64,000 nt of DNA from an uncultured Alphaproteobacteria bacterium (GCA_900696495.1 CAADGI010000014.1:310001-374000); one strand, 5' to 3'. Shown: positions 32,465 to 42,744, counted from the first letter of the stretch. A program made the numbers and translations. The notes: generated by a model not told the origin, from the letters alone.

Positions 32465-33580
32465 TTGAGAAAGACAAGACTGCTCTACAAGGCACATCCC
32501 AAGGCGGGGCTTGCACCGGGAACGTTGCAGGCCCCGAAGGGCGCTGTGCAGCCGGTCATCACCGTCTTCGCCTATGACGTCGACGGCATCGAGGAGCCGA
32601 AAATCGATTCCGTTGCCGATATCGAAATCTACCGCCGGAAATGGCCGATGATCTGGGTCAATGTCGACGGCCTTGCCGACGCGAAAGTCATCGCCGAGCT
32701 CGGCGAGATGTTTGGCCTCCACGCCCTCGCTCTCGAGGACGTCCTCCATATTCCCCAGCGCGCGAAAGTGGAGGAATACGAAAACCATATGTTCGCGACC
32801 CTGCGCATGGTCAGGAAAGGCGAGGACGTTCCCTCGCTCGAGCAGATCTCCATGTTCTGGGGAAAGAATTATCTCCTGACTTTCCAGGAAGACATCGGCG
32901 ATGTCTTTAACGGCGTGCGCGAGCGCTTGCGCAAGGGCGGCAAGCGCACCCGCATGGCCCACGCCGATTACATGGCCTACGCGCTGATCGACGCCATCGT
33001 CGACGGGTATTTCCCGGTGCTCGAGAGCTACGGCGACCGTATTGATGAGCTGGAAGAAATCATACTCGAGGACCCCGCCGAATCCGCCATGGCTCATGTC
33101 CACAAGATCCGCCGTGAGCTGCACGCCCTGCGCCTTTGCGTCTGGCCGATCCGCGAAGCCCTGAGCCGCATCAACGCCGATACGAAACTTGTACGCAAGG
33201 AAACATTGCTGTTCCTGCGCGATTGCCATGACCACGTGATTCAAATTCTCGACATCATCGAAAACTACCGCGACCGGCTTTCCTCGCTGTCCGACCTTTA
33301 TTTCTCCTCCATCAGCACCCGCATGAACGAGGTCATAAAGGTCCTGACCGTCATCACCACCATTTTCATGCCGCTCACCTTCATCGTCGGCGTCTACGGC
33401 ATGAATTTCAACACCGATTACCCGGCCAACATGCCCGAGCTGAACCATCCCCACGGCTATGTCATCGTCATGAGCGTGATGCTGGTTATATTCGTCGGTA
33501 TGCTGATCTTTTTCTGGAATCTCGGCTGGCTCGATACGAAGAAATCCCTGGCCGAACTCGAGGAAGAAGAAGCGGGCTAA
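32465..33580 (+). CDS. corA: CorA-type magnesium transporter
   Basis: The 371-residue product has the CorA layout: a large cytoplasmic N-terminal domain (ALEDVLHIPQRAKVEEYENHMFATLRM), long helices (about 150-280), then two C-terminal membrane segments. The ion-selectivity signature YGMNFN lies between them (GMN at 312-314). It would import Mg2+ or related divalent ions as a pentamer. I chose TTG at 32465 because GGGCAGGA lies just upstream and no ATG is available before conserved sequence. It follows recA by 19 bp and ends 8 bp from the convergent smpB. Confidence 0.9.
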   Translation: MRKTRLLYKAHPKAGLAPGTLQAPKGAVQPVITVFAYDVDGIEEPKIDSVADIEIYRRKWPMIWVNVDGLADAKVIAELGEMFGLHALALEDVLHIPQRAKVEEYENHMFATLRMVRKGEDVPSLEQISMFWGKNYLLTFQEDIGDVFNGVRERLRKGGKRTRMAHADYMAYALIDAIVDGYFPVLESYGDRIDELEEIILEDPAESAMAHVHKIRRELHALRLCVWPIREALSRINADTKLVRKETLLFLRDCHDHVIQILDIIENYRDRLSSLSDLYFSSISTRMNEVIKVLTVITTIFMPLTFIVGVYGMNFNTDYPANMPELNHPHGYVIVMSVMLVIFVGMLIFFWNLGWLDTKKSLAELEEEEAG

Positions 33581-33588
33581 TCCCCCGG

Positions 33589-34086
33589 CTAATCTTTCGT
33601 CCGCAGCAATCTTGATTTCTGACGGCTCCAGTCGCGCTTTTTCGTGCTTTCGCGCTTGTCGTGCAATTTTTTGCCTTTACCGAGCGCGATCTCCAGTTTC
33701 GCCAGTCCCCGCCCGTTGAAAAACAGCCGCAGCGGCACCACCGTATAGCCCTCGCGCTGCGTCGCGCCGAGAATCTTGTTCATCTCGCGCTTGCTCAATA
33801 ATAATTTCCGCCTGCGCTTGGGCTCGTGCTGGCGGTCGGCATGTGCCTGCTTGTATTCCGCGATATTGGCGTTGAACAGCCAGATTTCGCCGCGCTGCGG
33901 CCCGACATAAGCCTCGTTGATCGAGCATTGCCCGGTGCGCAGCGACTTCACCTCGCTCCCCGTCAGCATAATCCCTGCCTCGAACTTGTCCTCAAGAGAA
34001 TATTCAAAGCGCGCGCGGCGGTTTTCGGCCACCGTCACGTTCGTCGAAAGCAATCCTGACGTCTTGTCCTTTTTCTTGCTAGCCAT
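33589..34086 (-). CDS. smpB: tmRNA-binding protein SmpB
   Basis: SmpB brings tmRNA to stalled ribosomes. The 165-residue product has the conserved [43 protein letters not shown], the [29 protein letters not shown] segment, and the C-terminal [20 protein letters not shown] tail that mimics mRNA. The ATG at 34086 fits the family start. It overlaps dapA by 8 bp and is cotranscribed with it. The tmRNA gene is not in this window. Confidence 0.96.
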   Translation of the reverse strand: MASKKKDKTSGLLSTNVTVAENRRARFEYSLEDKFEAGIMLTGSEVKSLRTGQCSINEAYVGPQRGEIWLFNANIAEYKQAHADRQHEPKRRRKLLLSKREMNKILGATQREGYTVVPLRLFFNGRGLAKLEIALGKGKKLHDKRESTKKRDWSRQKSRLLRTKD

Positions 34087-34984
34087 GCGCTTTGCGCGGC
34101 GCGGCGGCAGATGTCTTGATGCCCGCATGCGCCATGGCCGCGTCCACCAGCTGTTTGGAGCTTTCGCCGATCGTAACCAGCGGCAGGCGCACCTCATCCG
34201 TGCAGAAACCCATCCGGCTCAGCGCATATTTCGTCGGCGCCGGGTTGGTCTCGCAGAAAATCGCGCTCCACATCGGCACCAGCTGGTCGCGGATCTGGGC
34301 AAAAGTTTTTAAATCGCCACTCACCCACGTATCCTGCATTTGTGCATGCAACTTTGGCGCGATATTGGCCGCGACCGAAATGCAGCCCACGCCGCCCTGC
34401 GCCAGGAAGGCCGGCGATGATTCATCGTTGCCGCTGAGCTGGCAGAATTTATCGCCGACTTTCTGCCGGAGCAAGGAGGGGCGGTCCAGATGCCCCGTCG
34501 CATCCTTGATGCCGACGATATTCGGCAGCTTCGCCAGCCGCGCGATCGTGTCGTTGCTCATATCGATCACGGAACGCCCCGGGATGTTATAAATTATGAT
34601 CGGCAACGCCGCCGCGTCGTGAATCGCCTTGAAATGCTGGTACAGGCCTTCCTGTGTCGGCTTGTTATAATAGGGAGTGACGATCAGGGCGGCGTCAGCC
34701 CCGGCATCTTTGGCATGCCGGGTCAGGCCGATCGCTTCTTTTGTGGAATTCGAGCCGGTTCCGGCAATAACCGGAACTCTCTTCTTGACCACGGCCACGC
34801 ACCTCTCGACAATGGCGTTATGTTCGTCATGCGAAAGCGTAGGGGACTCGCCTGTGGTCCCGCACGGCACAACCCCGTGAGATCCTTGCTCGACCTGCCA
34901 TTCGACAAAATTGTCGAAAGCGGGCCAGTCGATCTCGCCGTTTCTGAAGGGCGTAATCAGCGCCGGGATAGAGCCTTTGAACAT
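34079..34984 (-). CDS. dapA: 4-hydroxy-tetrahydrodipicolinate synthase DapA
   Basis: DapA condenses pyruvate with aspartate semialdehyde in lysine and diaminopimelate synthesis. The 301-residue product has the CGTTGES motif (41-47), Tyr132 in IIIYNIPGR, and the Schiff-base Lys160 in [10 protein letters not shown]. Length fits the family. The start codon is back-to-back with the divergent transglycosylase start: the six bases CATATG contain both. The dapA promoter must therefore lie inside the neighbouring gene. Confidence 0.96.
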   Translation of the reverse strand: MFKGSIPALITPFRNGEIDWPAFDNFVEWQVEQGSHGVVPCGTTGESPTLSHDEHNAIVERCVAVVKKRVPVIAGTGSNSTKEAIGLTRHAKDAGADAALIVTPYYNKPTQEGLYQHFKAIHDAAALPIIIYNIPGRSVIDMSNDTIARLAKLPNIVGIKDATGHLDRPSLLRQKVGDKFCQLSGNDESSPAFLAQGGVGCISVAANIAPKLHAQMQDTWVSGDLKTFAQIRDQLVPMWSAIFCETNPAPTKYALSRMGFCTDEVRLPLVTIGESSKQLVDAAMAHAGIKTSAAAPRKAHG

Positions 34985-37009
34985 ATGAAACTTTCCTTTA
35001 AATCATTGGTTCACAACACTTTGCGACCGGCAGCCAGTCTAGCCGCGCGCCCGCGCCATGGCAAGAAAAGCCTTGTCCTCGGCCTGCTGGCGGTTTTCAT
35101 GCTCTCCGGCCCGGTCCAGGCCGATAACGCCACCGTTATCCGCGCCCTGCAGGCCATGGACCAGAAGCAATGGTCGCTGGCCCGCAAGCTCGTCCAGCAA
35201 TCGAAGGACCCGCTCGCGCACAAGCTCTATACATGGATGTATTTCCGGGAGGAGAATGCGGAATCGAACTATACCCAGCTCGCGCAGTTCATCCGGGGCA
35301 ATCCCGACTGGCCGCGCATGGACGCCCTGCGCGAGAAGGCCGAAAAGGACATGCCCGCGCGCCTCAGCAACGCGGAAGTGAATGCATGGTTCGAGGACTA
35401 TCCGCCGCTGACGGCTTCGGGTCTCGACCGCTATCTTGGCGCGCTGACCGGCACGGGCCAGCAGGCCAAGGCGAAAAAATTCATCACTGAATGGTGGGCG
35501 TCGAAACTCACCACGCGCGAGGATCAGAAACGCATCTACTATAAGTATGGCGGCCTGATCGACATGAACGCGCACCGCAAGCGCCTCGATACGCTTCTCT
35601 TCTCAGGCCAGTACACGAACGCGCGCGCCATCGCCGAGGTTTTGGGGCACGGCTATCCGCAACTGACCGAGGCGCGCATTGGTATTGCCGAGAATAAACC
35701 CGGCATCAACGCGCTGATCGCCAAGGTGCCGCGCAACCTGCAGAACGATCCCGGCCTGTTATACGAGCGCCTGCGCTGGCGCCGGAAAAACAATCTCGAC
35801 GTCGAGGCGATGGAAATCCTCAACAACCCGCCCGCGCCGTCGCAAATTCAAAATCCCGGCGACTGGTGGAAAGAGCGTCACATCATCATCCGCCGCCTGC
35901 TTGAGCGTAAAATGTACGAAAGCGCGTATCTGCTGGCCTCGAAACATAGCCAGACAGATGGCTTTGCCTTCGCCGAGGTGGAATGGATGGCCGGCTGGCT
36001 GGCGCTGCGTTATCAAAACCAACCCGCTAAAGCCGCGAAACATTTCGAGGCGCTTTATAAAAAGGTCAGTACGCCGGTCAGCAAGGCGCGCGGCGCCTAC
36101 TGGATGGGCCGCACCGCGCAGGTTCTAAACCAGAAAAAGGTCGCCGACGCCTGGTTCAAGGAAGCGGGTAAATACCAGACCGTATTCTACGGCCAGCTCG
36201 CGGGCGCTGAACTCGGCCTGCAGAACACGCTGCCAAATGCCTCGGCGCCGCAACTCTCCGCCGGCGATCTCGCCCAGATGAGGCGCAACGACATGGTCCG
36301 CGCCGCGGAATTTTTCCACGCCGCCGGGATGAAAAAGGAATCCAGCCGTTTCCTCGAGCAGTTCGCGGAAACGCAAGGGACTCCGAAGGCGTACCGCTTC
36401 GCCGCCGAGCTGGCTTCCGACATGAAGCAATATTACGACGCCGTCAAAATCGCCAAGGAGGCCACGAACAAGGGCCTGTTCCTGACCGCCCAATCCTATC
36501 CCGTCATCACCGACCGCCTGCGCAACGTATCCGTGGAATGGGCGCTCGTTCATTCCATCATCCGGCAGGAAAGCATGTTCGACCCCTCGGCCCGCAGCCC
36601 TGTCGGCGCGACCGGGATGATGCAGCTCATGCCCGCCACCGCCAAAAGCATGGCGAAGAAGGCGGGCGTCGACTACAGCACCACCCAACTCACGAATCCC
36701 GATTACAATATCCGCCTCGGCACACGTTACATGCAGGATCTGCTGGTCCGTTATAACGGCTTCTACCCGATGGCGATTGCTGCTTATAATGCCGGGCCGG
36801 GCCGCGTCGATGGCTGGATCAAGACATTCGGCGACCCGCGCCGCGGCGAGGTCGACCTTGTCGACTGGATCGAGATGATGCCGATTTACGAGACGCGCAA
36901 TTATACCCAGCGCGTAATGGAAGCGATTTATGTTTACCGCCTGAGACTGAAGGGCGTGCAGAAAGAGCCGTCTGCGGAAATTCACGTCGCCATGAACGGC
37001 ATATATTAA
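34985..37009 (+). CDS. Soluble lytic murein transglycosylase
   Basis: The 674-residue product cleaves peptidoglycan glycan strands in the periplasm. It has a signal-like N-terminus (hydrophobic segment about 30-45, ending GPVQA), a long helical U-shaped region, and a C-terminal SLT domain. Catalytic Glu529 lies in IIRQESMFDPSA, followed by GATGMMQLMPATAK and AIAAYNAGPGRVDGW. ATG at 34985 abuts the dapA start and has no clear ribosome site; a TTG some codons later or a leaderless message is possible. Confidence 0.92.
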   Translation: MKLSFKSLVHNTLRPAASLAARPRHGKKSLVLGLLAVFMLSGPVQADNATVIRALQAMDQKQWSLARKLVQQSKDPLAHKLYTWMYFREENAESNYTQLAQFIRGNPDWPRMDALREKAEKDMPARLSNAEVNAWFEDYPPLTASGLDRYLGALTGTGQQAKAKKFITEWWASKLTTREDQKRIYYKYGGLIDMNAHRKRLDTLLFSGQYTNARAIAEVLGHGYPQLTEARIGIAENKPGINALIAKVPRNLQNDPGLLYERLRWRRKNNLDVEAMEILNNPPAPSQIQNPGDWWKERHIIIRRLLERKMYESAYLLASKHSQTDGFAFAEVEWMAGWLALRYQNQPAKAAKHFEALYKKVSTPVSKARGAYWMGRTAQVLNQKKVADAWFKEAGKYQTVFYGQLAGAELGLQNTLPNASAPQLSAGDLAQMRRNDMVRAAEFFHAAGMKKESSRFLEQFAETQGTPKAYRFAAELASDMKQYYDAVKIAKEATNKGLFLTAQSYPVITDRLRNVSVEWALVHSIIRQESMFDPSARSPVGATGMMQLMPATAKSMAKKAGVDYSTTQLTNPDYNIRLGTRYMQDLLVRYNGFYPMAIAAYNAGPGRVDGWIKTFGDPRRGEVDLVDWIEMMPIYETRNYTQRVMEAIYVYRLRLKGVQKEPSAEIHVAMNGIY

Positions 37010-37020
37010 GACAATAGATA

Positions 37021-39108
37021 CTAGCCCGCGCGTCCTTCACGCCACCAGACGAACGTTACAAGCATAAAAAGCGCCAGCGCCAGGAACGGGGCGGGCAGCA
37101 CCGGCTTTTCCTCGACGCCTTTCACGTCATAGGCATTATTGCGCCGGAAGATGATATTGTTTCCGCCGCCGAACAGGCGCCCGTCGCTATAGAAGCGGAT
37201 ATTCGGATGCGCCGTGCTTGTCATCCACGCCATGCCGCCGCCGCTCGCATCGCTCACCGGTTTCATCAGTTCTTCCGTCGTCCGCACGCCGCTGAGCTCC
37301 GGCGGATTGAGATCGCCCGACACGGCATAGGCTTTCTGCCCGTCGGCGTCCTCGAAACTGTAAATTCCAAGTAATTCCGCCTTGATATCCGCGCGCAGGA
37401 TTCCTTCTGGCGTCGATTCCAGTTTGATTTCTTCCGTGCTGCCGTCGGGTTTCGTCATCTGTACGCGCATGTCCGGCTGGCGGAAATTACGGCTGCGCAC
37501 GGTGATTAAATCGCCATGCACCTCGGCCGTCAGCGCCTTTTCATCCAGTTCCGGCTCCTTCATCGCCCAGTGCACGATCCTGCGCAGCAGTTCCGCATGC
37601 GGCCCGCCGGAACCATAGCCCCGCGACCACAGCCAGATATGATCGCTCGCCAACTGCGCGACGCGGCCCTTGCCGACGCGGTCGAGGATGAGCAGCGGCA
37701 TGTCATTCGCGCCTTTCATCAGCACATCGCCGCTGCGGCGCGCGATGCCGATCTGCCGCAGCCAGTTCGACCAGCCGGGATGCGCGGGATCGGAGCGGGG
37801 ACCTTCGAGATAGCTCGTCACCGGGTGCCTGAACCCGTCTTCGGTCAATGCCGGCTTGAAGGATTTGCGGATGATCTCGCCCGTCGGCGCAGCGGGCAGG
37901 ATATTGGCAAGGTCGGTGTAATAAACCGAATCCTCCGTCGCGAAAGACGGCCCGCTCGCCTCCAGCAGCGCGCCGCCCTGTTCGACATATTTGACGATAT
38001 TCTCGAAATAATAATCGGGCAAAATGCGGTTGAGTTTATATTGATCGAAAATAATCAGGTCGAAATCGTAAAGCTTCGTTTCGAATAATTCCTGAAACGG
38101 GAACGCGATCAGCGACAATTCATTCTGCGGCGTGAGGTCAAGTTTCTCCGGGTCGCGCAAAATGGTGAAGTGTACAAGATCAACGCCGGGATCGGACGTG
38201 AGCAAATCCCGCCACGTCCGCCCGCCCGCATGCGGCTGACCGGAGACGAGCAGAACACGCAGCCGGTCCCGTACGCCGTTCACGATCAGCGCCGCGCGGT
38301 TGTTGAGCGGTGTCAACTCACCATCCACGCCTTGCACGCTCAGCTCGAAAACATTCTGTCCGGCATGTTCGACTTTCAGTTCTACCGTCTGTTCCTCGCC
38401 GGGCTCCACCACCACCATTTCCGGTGGCTGGCCGAAGCGGTTGATCGTGACGGCGGCACTGTTCTCGCGGATATTGGATGTATCCTCGACCTTGTATTTC
38501 ATCTGCACGGTCTGGCCGACGATGCCATAGGCAGGCGCCTGCATGATGACAAGGCGGCGGTCCTTTTCATTTTTCTCACCGCTCAGCCATGTCGTGATCG
38601 GCCCGTATCGCGTGGCATCTTCCCCATTTTTGGGAATGTCGTGAATCTGACCGTCGGTCAGGAACACCGCGCCGGCGCGCCTGCCCGCCGGGACGTCGGC
38701 AATCGCCTTGTCCAGCGCGTCGAACAACCGCGTCTCCCGCGCCAATTTTTCATCGTCGGCCGTTTCAACGACGCGGAGTTCAATGCCCGGCTTGTCTTTC
38801 AGTTCAGTTTGCAGGTAGGCAAGCGCTTCCTCCGTGCGCTTTTTCCGCTCGCCCAGATCCTGGCTCGGGCTTTTATCGACGACAACAAACGCGACGTCTT
38901 TCACCGGGTCGCGCTGTTCCTCGATCAGCGAAGGATTGAGCAGCGCCGCGATAAACGCCGTCGTCAATAAACAGCGCAAAACCATGCCGTTGCGGTTCTT
39001 CCAGAAGGCGAACGTCAGCGCCATAACGGCAACACCAATGGCAAGGCCCAGCCAGAACATCGGCAGCAGCGGCGAAAAATGAATCGTGACGGCCATCTTG
39101 TCCATCAT
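37021..39108 (-). CDS. Large membrane protein with glutamine-amidotransferase-like fold
   Basis: The 695-residue product has two N-terminal membrane segments (about 13-31 and 40-58) and a VWA-like region (DVAFVVVDKSPSQDLGERKKRTEEAL ... GAVFLTDGQIHD). The middle resembles class-I glutamine amidotransferase-like folds (ALLEASGPSFA, LPLLILDRVGKGRVAQLASDHIWLWSRGYGSGGPHAELLRRIVHW). A C-terminal membrane segment follows. No catalytic triad is apparent. It starts at ATG 39108, overlapping the previous stop (ATGA). It is last in the MoxR operon. Role unknown, probably cell envelope. Confidence 0.75.
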   Translation of the reverse strand: MMDKMAVTIHFSPLLPMFWLGLAIGVAVMALTFAFWKNRNGMVLRCLLTTAFIAALLNPSLIEEQRDPVKDVAFVVVDKSPSQDLGERKKRTEEALAYLQTELKDKPGIELRVVETADDEKLARETRLFDALDKAIADVPAGRRAGAVFLTDGQIHDIPKNGEDATRYGPITTWLSGEKNEKDRRLVIMQAPAYGIVGQTVQMKYKVEDTSNIRENSAAVTINRFGQPPEMVVVEPGEEQTVELKVEHAGQNVFELSVQGVDGELTPLNNRAALIVNGVRDRLRVLLVSGQPHAGGRTWRDLLTSDPGVDLVHFTILRDPEKLDLTPQNELSLIAFPFQELFETKLYDFDLIIFDQYKLNRILPDYYFENIVKYVEQGGALLEASGPSFATEDSVYYTDLANILPAAPTGEIIRKSFKPALTEDGFRHPVTSYLEGPRSDPAHPGWSNWLRQIGIARRSGDVLMKGANDMPLLILDRVGKGRVAQLASDHIWLWSRGYGSGGPHAELLRRIVHWAMKEPELDEKALTAEVHGDLITVRSRNFRQPDMRVQMTKPDGSTEEIKLESTPEGILRADIKAELLGIYSFEDADGQKAYAVSGDLNPPELSGVRTTEELMKPVSDASGGGMAWMTSTAHPNIRFYSDGRLFGGGNNIIFRRNNAYDVKGVEEKPVLPAPFLALALFMLVTFVWWREGRAG

Positions 39109-41768
39109 TCCCCCAGCCGTTCGAGAATATGGGGGATGTGCACCTGGTCGGCCTTGTAATTCCCGGTCAGCGCGTACATCACCAGATTGACGCCGAAGCG
39201 GTATTCCATGTCCTGCATGCGTCCGTCGCCCGCGCCGCTCCACGCCGTCGCCCAGTCATGCGAGCCGATCAGCACCGATGAAACGCCGTCGCGGCCGCTG
39301 ACATTCGGCTCCGCCCAGATCGTGCCGGGGTCGTATCCGGTGCGCCGTGCATCGAGAAGATAGAACGAGCGGTTCAGAACGTGATTTTTCTCCATCGGCT
39401 CCAGCGCCGGGATGTTCAGCGACGCCGTCAGGCTTCGCAGCGCATTGGCGTTCGCCGAACCCGCCAGCGTGCCCGCGCCGTAACTGCGGTCGCGCGTGTC
39501 GAACAATATCGTCCCCCCATGGTCGAGATAATTCTGAATCGCCTTGATCGCTTTGTCGGAAAGCGGCGCCTGCGCCGTGCTGACCGGCCAGTAGATCAGC
39601 GGGAAGAAAACCAGCTCGTCATATTCCGGGTCCAGCGCCGCCACGCCGTCAGGCTCGATCGATGTGCGCGAGGTCAGGATGGCGCCGAGATTTTCAAGAC
39701 CTTTCTGGCTCGCCGCATCGAGCGCCATGTCGCCGGATTTGATGAACGCAAGATAAAATCCGTTGGCGTAATCAATATCGCGCTCGCTCTGCGCCTGCAC
39801 CGGGACGGCAAAAAATAAAATCAGCGCGACCGACGCCAGCTTCGTAATAGCGCGGAAACCCGACATCAGCACCGTCATCAGGATCCAGTCGGCAAGAACC
39901 AGCATTAGAGCCATATATAAAAGCGACGGCATCAAATCGCGCTCGTAATCCGCGCCGTAAGTGCGCACCGCCACGTCAGAGGGCAGGGAGGCGGCCTCGA
40001 GTTTCTTGATGTGATCGCCCAAATTCAACGCGCGTTGATATCCTTCATTGGCATAAAGGCCGGGCGGATGCTCAGGCCCCGGCTTGATCTTGGAAAATTC
40101 CGCCGCCGAAACCGGCCCCAGTGTCGGCGCGGGTTTTTTCAGCGTCCCGAAACCGTCCAGCACCCAGAGCGGGTGCAAAAACCCGTCAGTTTTTTTCAGC
40201 GACCCGAGCGGGTTGCCGGAAATCTTGGTGATGCGTTCCAAAATCTCGACAAATGTTCCCGACAGAGGCAGATCCGACCAGTCCGGCGCCGCCGTCGTGT
40301 GAATCATCACCAGCAAACCTTTGTCCAGCGGCGCGGCGGTGATCAGCGGCGTGCCATCCTCGAGCCGCGCCCATGTCCGCGCATCGATATCTTCGGTCGG
40401 CTGCGCGAGGATCTGCTGGCGCACAGGGATGTCTTCATGAATTTCGATTCCATAGAAAGGACTATTCTCACTGAAAGGCTGCAGCTTCGCGGGCTTCTCC
40501 CATGTTAGTGACCCATCCATCGACCGCCCGCCGAGGCGCAAAGGAACAGGCACGAGGAATGGCTCGCCTTGGCTTTTCGCCATCACCGGCCCGGCAAAGC
40601 GCAGCAGCAGCCCGCCATCTTTCACCCAGCCTTCCAGCGCGTTCAGATCATCCGCCGCCATTGCCGCGATGTCGGGTAAAATAATAACCGATGGATCGTG
40701 CTTCAAAATCTCGGTGACGTTGCCCTGGAACAATTCCGCGAAGGGCTCGATCGCGCGCTTTAAATAATAACGCGCTTCGATGAATGGCTTTGTGTCCTCA
40801 TCATCCGCCGAGCCGACAAGCCCGACCGTGCGCTTGCGCGAGCTTTCATCGAGCAGCGCAATGCCGCCCGCGCCCTGCGACCCGCTGAGGCGGAAGCGAC
40901 CGACATCGCCCTGAACCGCTTCCGGCAGGTCGAATTTTACGACAGCGGGCAGGGCGTTCGGATCGAGTACAATACTTTTCTGGTCGAGCACGGAACCATC
41001 CGAATCAATTGCCTGCATGGTTACCGGGCGGTTCGGCGCGATCGTTTCCGGCGCGGCAACCGTTACCTGGAATCCTTCAGCGTCTTCATTACGTGCAAGC
41101 AGCAAAGGAAGGTGTTCCGGCGCCGGAGAAAAATAACTGACATCGCCATGCGCGCGCAACGTTTCGGCCAGTTCACTTATCCCGCCTTCGTCAATTCCGT
41201 GCGCAAACCATGTCGTGTCCCTCGCTTCATTATTTACAAGCTCGGCCGCCGCCTTGTAATCGGCGGGCCATGGCTGCGGTTCCAGTCCTTTGATGATTGC
41301 TTCTGCCTGTCCGGCGGAGAGCGGTCCTTGCGCAAGAGGTTTTCCATCCTGCCCGGGCGCGGTCGTTACTATATAGATGTCGCGGTTCTCGCGTCCTGCT
41401 TGCGCCGTCAGATCGAGCGCCGCGCGGATTTCGGTATCCCATACCGGCGCCGACGGCCAGCCATTGTCAATGACAATTCGTACCGGCCCGTTTCCCGCCA
41501 GCCCTTCCGCCGGGTTATAGACGGGCCGCGCCAGCGCGATAATCACCAGCGCCGCGATCAGCATGCGCAGCAGCAATATCCACCACGGCGTATGGCTGGA
41601 AGTTTGTTTCTCGGGAATCAGCCCGGTGAGAAAACGCGTCGTCGGCAGGATAATCAGCTTCGGCGCAGGCGGCGTGATGCGCAGCAGAAACCACAGCGCG
41701 GGCAGAGCCGCCAGCCCCCACAAAATCAGCGGATTTAAAAAAACAAGATTGCCCAGCAGACCGCTCAT
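39105..41768 (-). CDS. BatA/DUF4159-type membrane protein
   Basis: The 887-residue product begins with the BatA N-terminal motif (FLNPLILWGLAALPALWFLLRITPPAP) and a second membrane segment (about 57-76). A VWA-like part (VRIVIDNGWPSAPVWDTEIRAALDLTAQAG) and further membrane helices near 620-660 follow. The C-terminal DUF4159 domain is DIDYANGFYLAFIKSGDMALD ... LDHGGTILFDTRDRSYG ... LNRSFYLLDARRTGYDPGTIWAE. Such proteins accompany MoxR ATPases and DUF58 proteins in alphaproteobacteria. The start and stop overlap both neighbours as ATGA. Confidence 0.82.
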   Translation of the reverse strand: MSGLLGNLVFLNPLILWGLAALPALWFLLRITPPAPKLIILPTTRFLTGLIPEKQTSSHTPWWILLLRMLIAALVIIALARPVYNPAEGLAGNGPVRIVIDNGWPSAPVWDTEIRAALDLTAQAGRENRDIYIVTTAPGQDGKPLAQGPLSAGQAEAIIKGLEPQPWPADYKAAAELVNNEARDTTWFAHGIDEGGISELAETLRAHGDVSYFSPAPEHLPLLLARNEDAEGFQVTVAAPETIAPNRPVTMQAIDSDGSVLDQKSIVLDPNALPAVVKFDLPEAVQGDVGRFRLSGSQGAGGIALLDESSRKRTVGLVGSADDEDTKPFIEARYYLKRAIEPFAELFQGNVTEILKHDPSVIILPDIAAMAADDLNALEGWVKDGGLLLRFAGPVMAKSQGEPFLVPVPLRLGGRSMDGSLTWEKPAKLQPFSENSPFYGIEIHEDIPVRQQILAQPTEDIDARTWARLEDGTPLITAAPLDKGLLVMIHTTAAPDWSDLPLSGTFVEILERITKISGNPLGSLKKTDGFLHPLWVLDGFGTLKKPAPTLGPVSAAEFSKIKPGPEHPPGLYANEGYQRALNLGDHIKKLEAASLPSDVAVRTYGADYERDLMPSLLYMALMLVLADWILMTVLMSGFRAITKLASVALILFFAVPVQAQSERDIDYANGFYLAFIKSGDMALDAASQKGLENLGAILTSRTSIEPDGVAALDPEYDELVFFPLIYWPVSTAQAPLSDKAIKAIQNYLDHGGTILFDTRDRSYGAGTLAGSANANALRSLTASLNIPALEPMEKNHVLNRSFYLLDARRTGYDPGTIWAEPNVSGRDGVSSVLIGSHDWATAWSGAGDGRMQDMEYRFGVNLVMYALTGNYKADQVHIPHILERLGE

Positions 41769-42694
41769 TTCCGGAACGCCCCGGCGCGCTGCGTGTGAAT
41801 GTTCAGAGTCGTCCACACATCCAGCAGCGTGTCTTTGATCTCGCGCTCCGTGCTGTGCAGGATGTAATGCCAGCCGCAGGCATTGCAGATATTCTTCACC
41901 GAAGCGATATGCGCCGTGATGCGGCGGTTATATTCGGCGCGGATCGAGGCGACATTATTCACCAGCTCTCGTTGCTTATCCGACGGCGTTTCAAAAATCA
42001 CGCGCCCGTCATAGGGAAGCTCGATCTCGGCGGGGTCGAGGATTTGAATGACAAACCCGCTGCCGCTCTGCGCCGCGAGGTTTTTAAACCGCGTTTCGAT
42101 CTCGTTGATCGGGTCGAGAAAATCCCCGGCCAGGAACAGCGACGCGTTGCGCTGTGCATCCTCCCCCGGCAGCGTTTCATCGCCGTTTTTTTCCATCAGC
42201 ATATCGGCGAGTGTCTGTAGCGCCGCCTGCGACCGTCCCTTGCGCGGACTGCCGAGCAACCCGACTTCCTCGCCGCCGTGAGTTAATAGCAACGCAATCG
42301 CCAGCGTAATGATTTTCGCGGCTTCGCTTTTGCTTGGTAGGTCATCGCGCGATTGAAAATCCATGCTGTTCGAACGGCTGCACCACAGATAGGCGCTCTG
42401 GTTGGTCTGCCATTCCTTTTGCCGGATATAGACCTTGTCGGTCTTGCCGCTCTGGCGCCAGTCGATATCCTGCGGCCGGTCGCCGGGATGATATTCGCGG
42501 AACTGCCAGAACCGCTCGCCGCTGCCCGATTTTCTCTGCCTATGCTCGCCGTGCAGGACGCTGGCGACAGCCTTGTCCGCTTCGGCCATCAGGAATGACA
42601 GATGCGCGGCGGCGTCTTCCGCTCGTCTCCGTAAGAAAAGTGTCTTCCCCGCGAAGGCGGGGATCCGGTCTTTTTTAATTTTATTCTTTTCCAC
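41765..42694 (-). CDS. DUF58 protein with repeat-encoded N-terminus
   Basis: The 309-residue product has the DUF58 signature GSGERFWQFREYHPGDRPQDIDWRQSGKTDKVYIRQKEWQ (about 54-93), followed by a VWA-like region. It works with MoxR ATPases in an unknown maturation process. The family part begins near LRRRAEDAAAHLSFLMAEADKAVAS. The first 17 residues (including DRIPAFAGKT) come from a palindromic repeat that overlaps the 5' end. The only start before the family part is GTG 42694, inside the repeat, without a good ribosome site. An ATG 120 bp further in would shorten the protein. Confidence 0.85.
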   Translation of the reverse strand: MEKNKIKKDRIPAFAGKTLFLRRRAEDAAAHLSFLMAEADKAVASVLHGEHRQRKSGSGERFWQFREYHPGDRPQDIDWRQSGKTDKVYIRQKEWQTNQSAYLWCSRSNSMDFQSRDDLPSKSEAAKIITLAIALLLTHGGEEVGLLGSPRKGRSQAALQTLADMLMEKNGDETLPGEDAQRNASLFLAGDFLDPINEIETRFKNLAAQSGSGFVIQILDPAEIELPYDGRVIFETPSDKQRELVNNVASIRAEYNRRITAHIASVKNICNACGWHYILHSTEREIKDTLLDVWTTLNIHTQRAGAFRK

Positions 42695-42740
42695 TTAAAA
42701 CTCTTAAAGTGCCGGATGCCCGCCCAAGGCGGGCATGACA
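42641..42740. repeat. Dispersed palindromic repeat, GTCATCCCCGCG type (copy 6), inside the DUF58 start
   Basis: Left end TGTCTTCCCCGCGAAGGCGG, right end GCCCAAGGCGGGCATGACA. It spans the DUF58 start and the gap to the MoxR stop, and is translated in the DUF58 frame. Confidence 0.85.
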
Positions 42741-42744
42741 AAAA

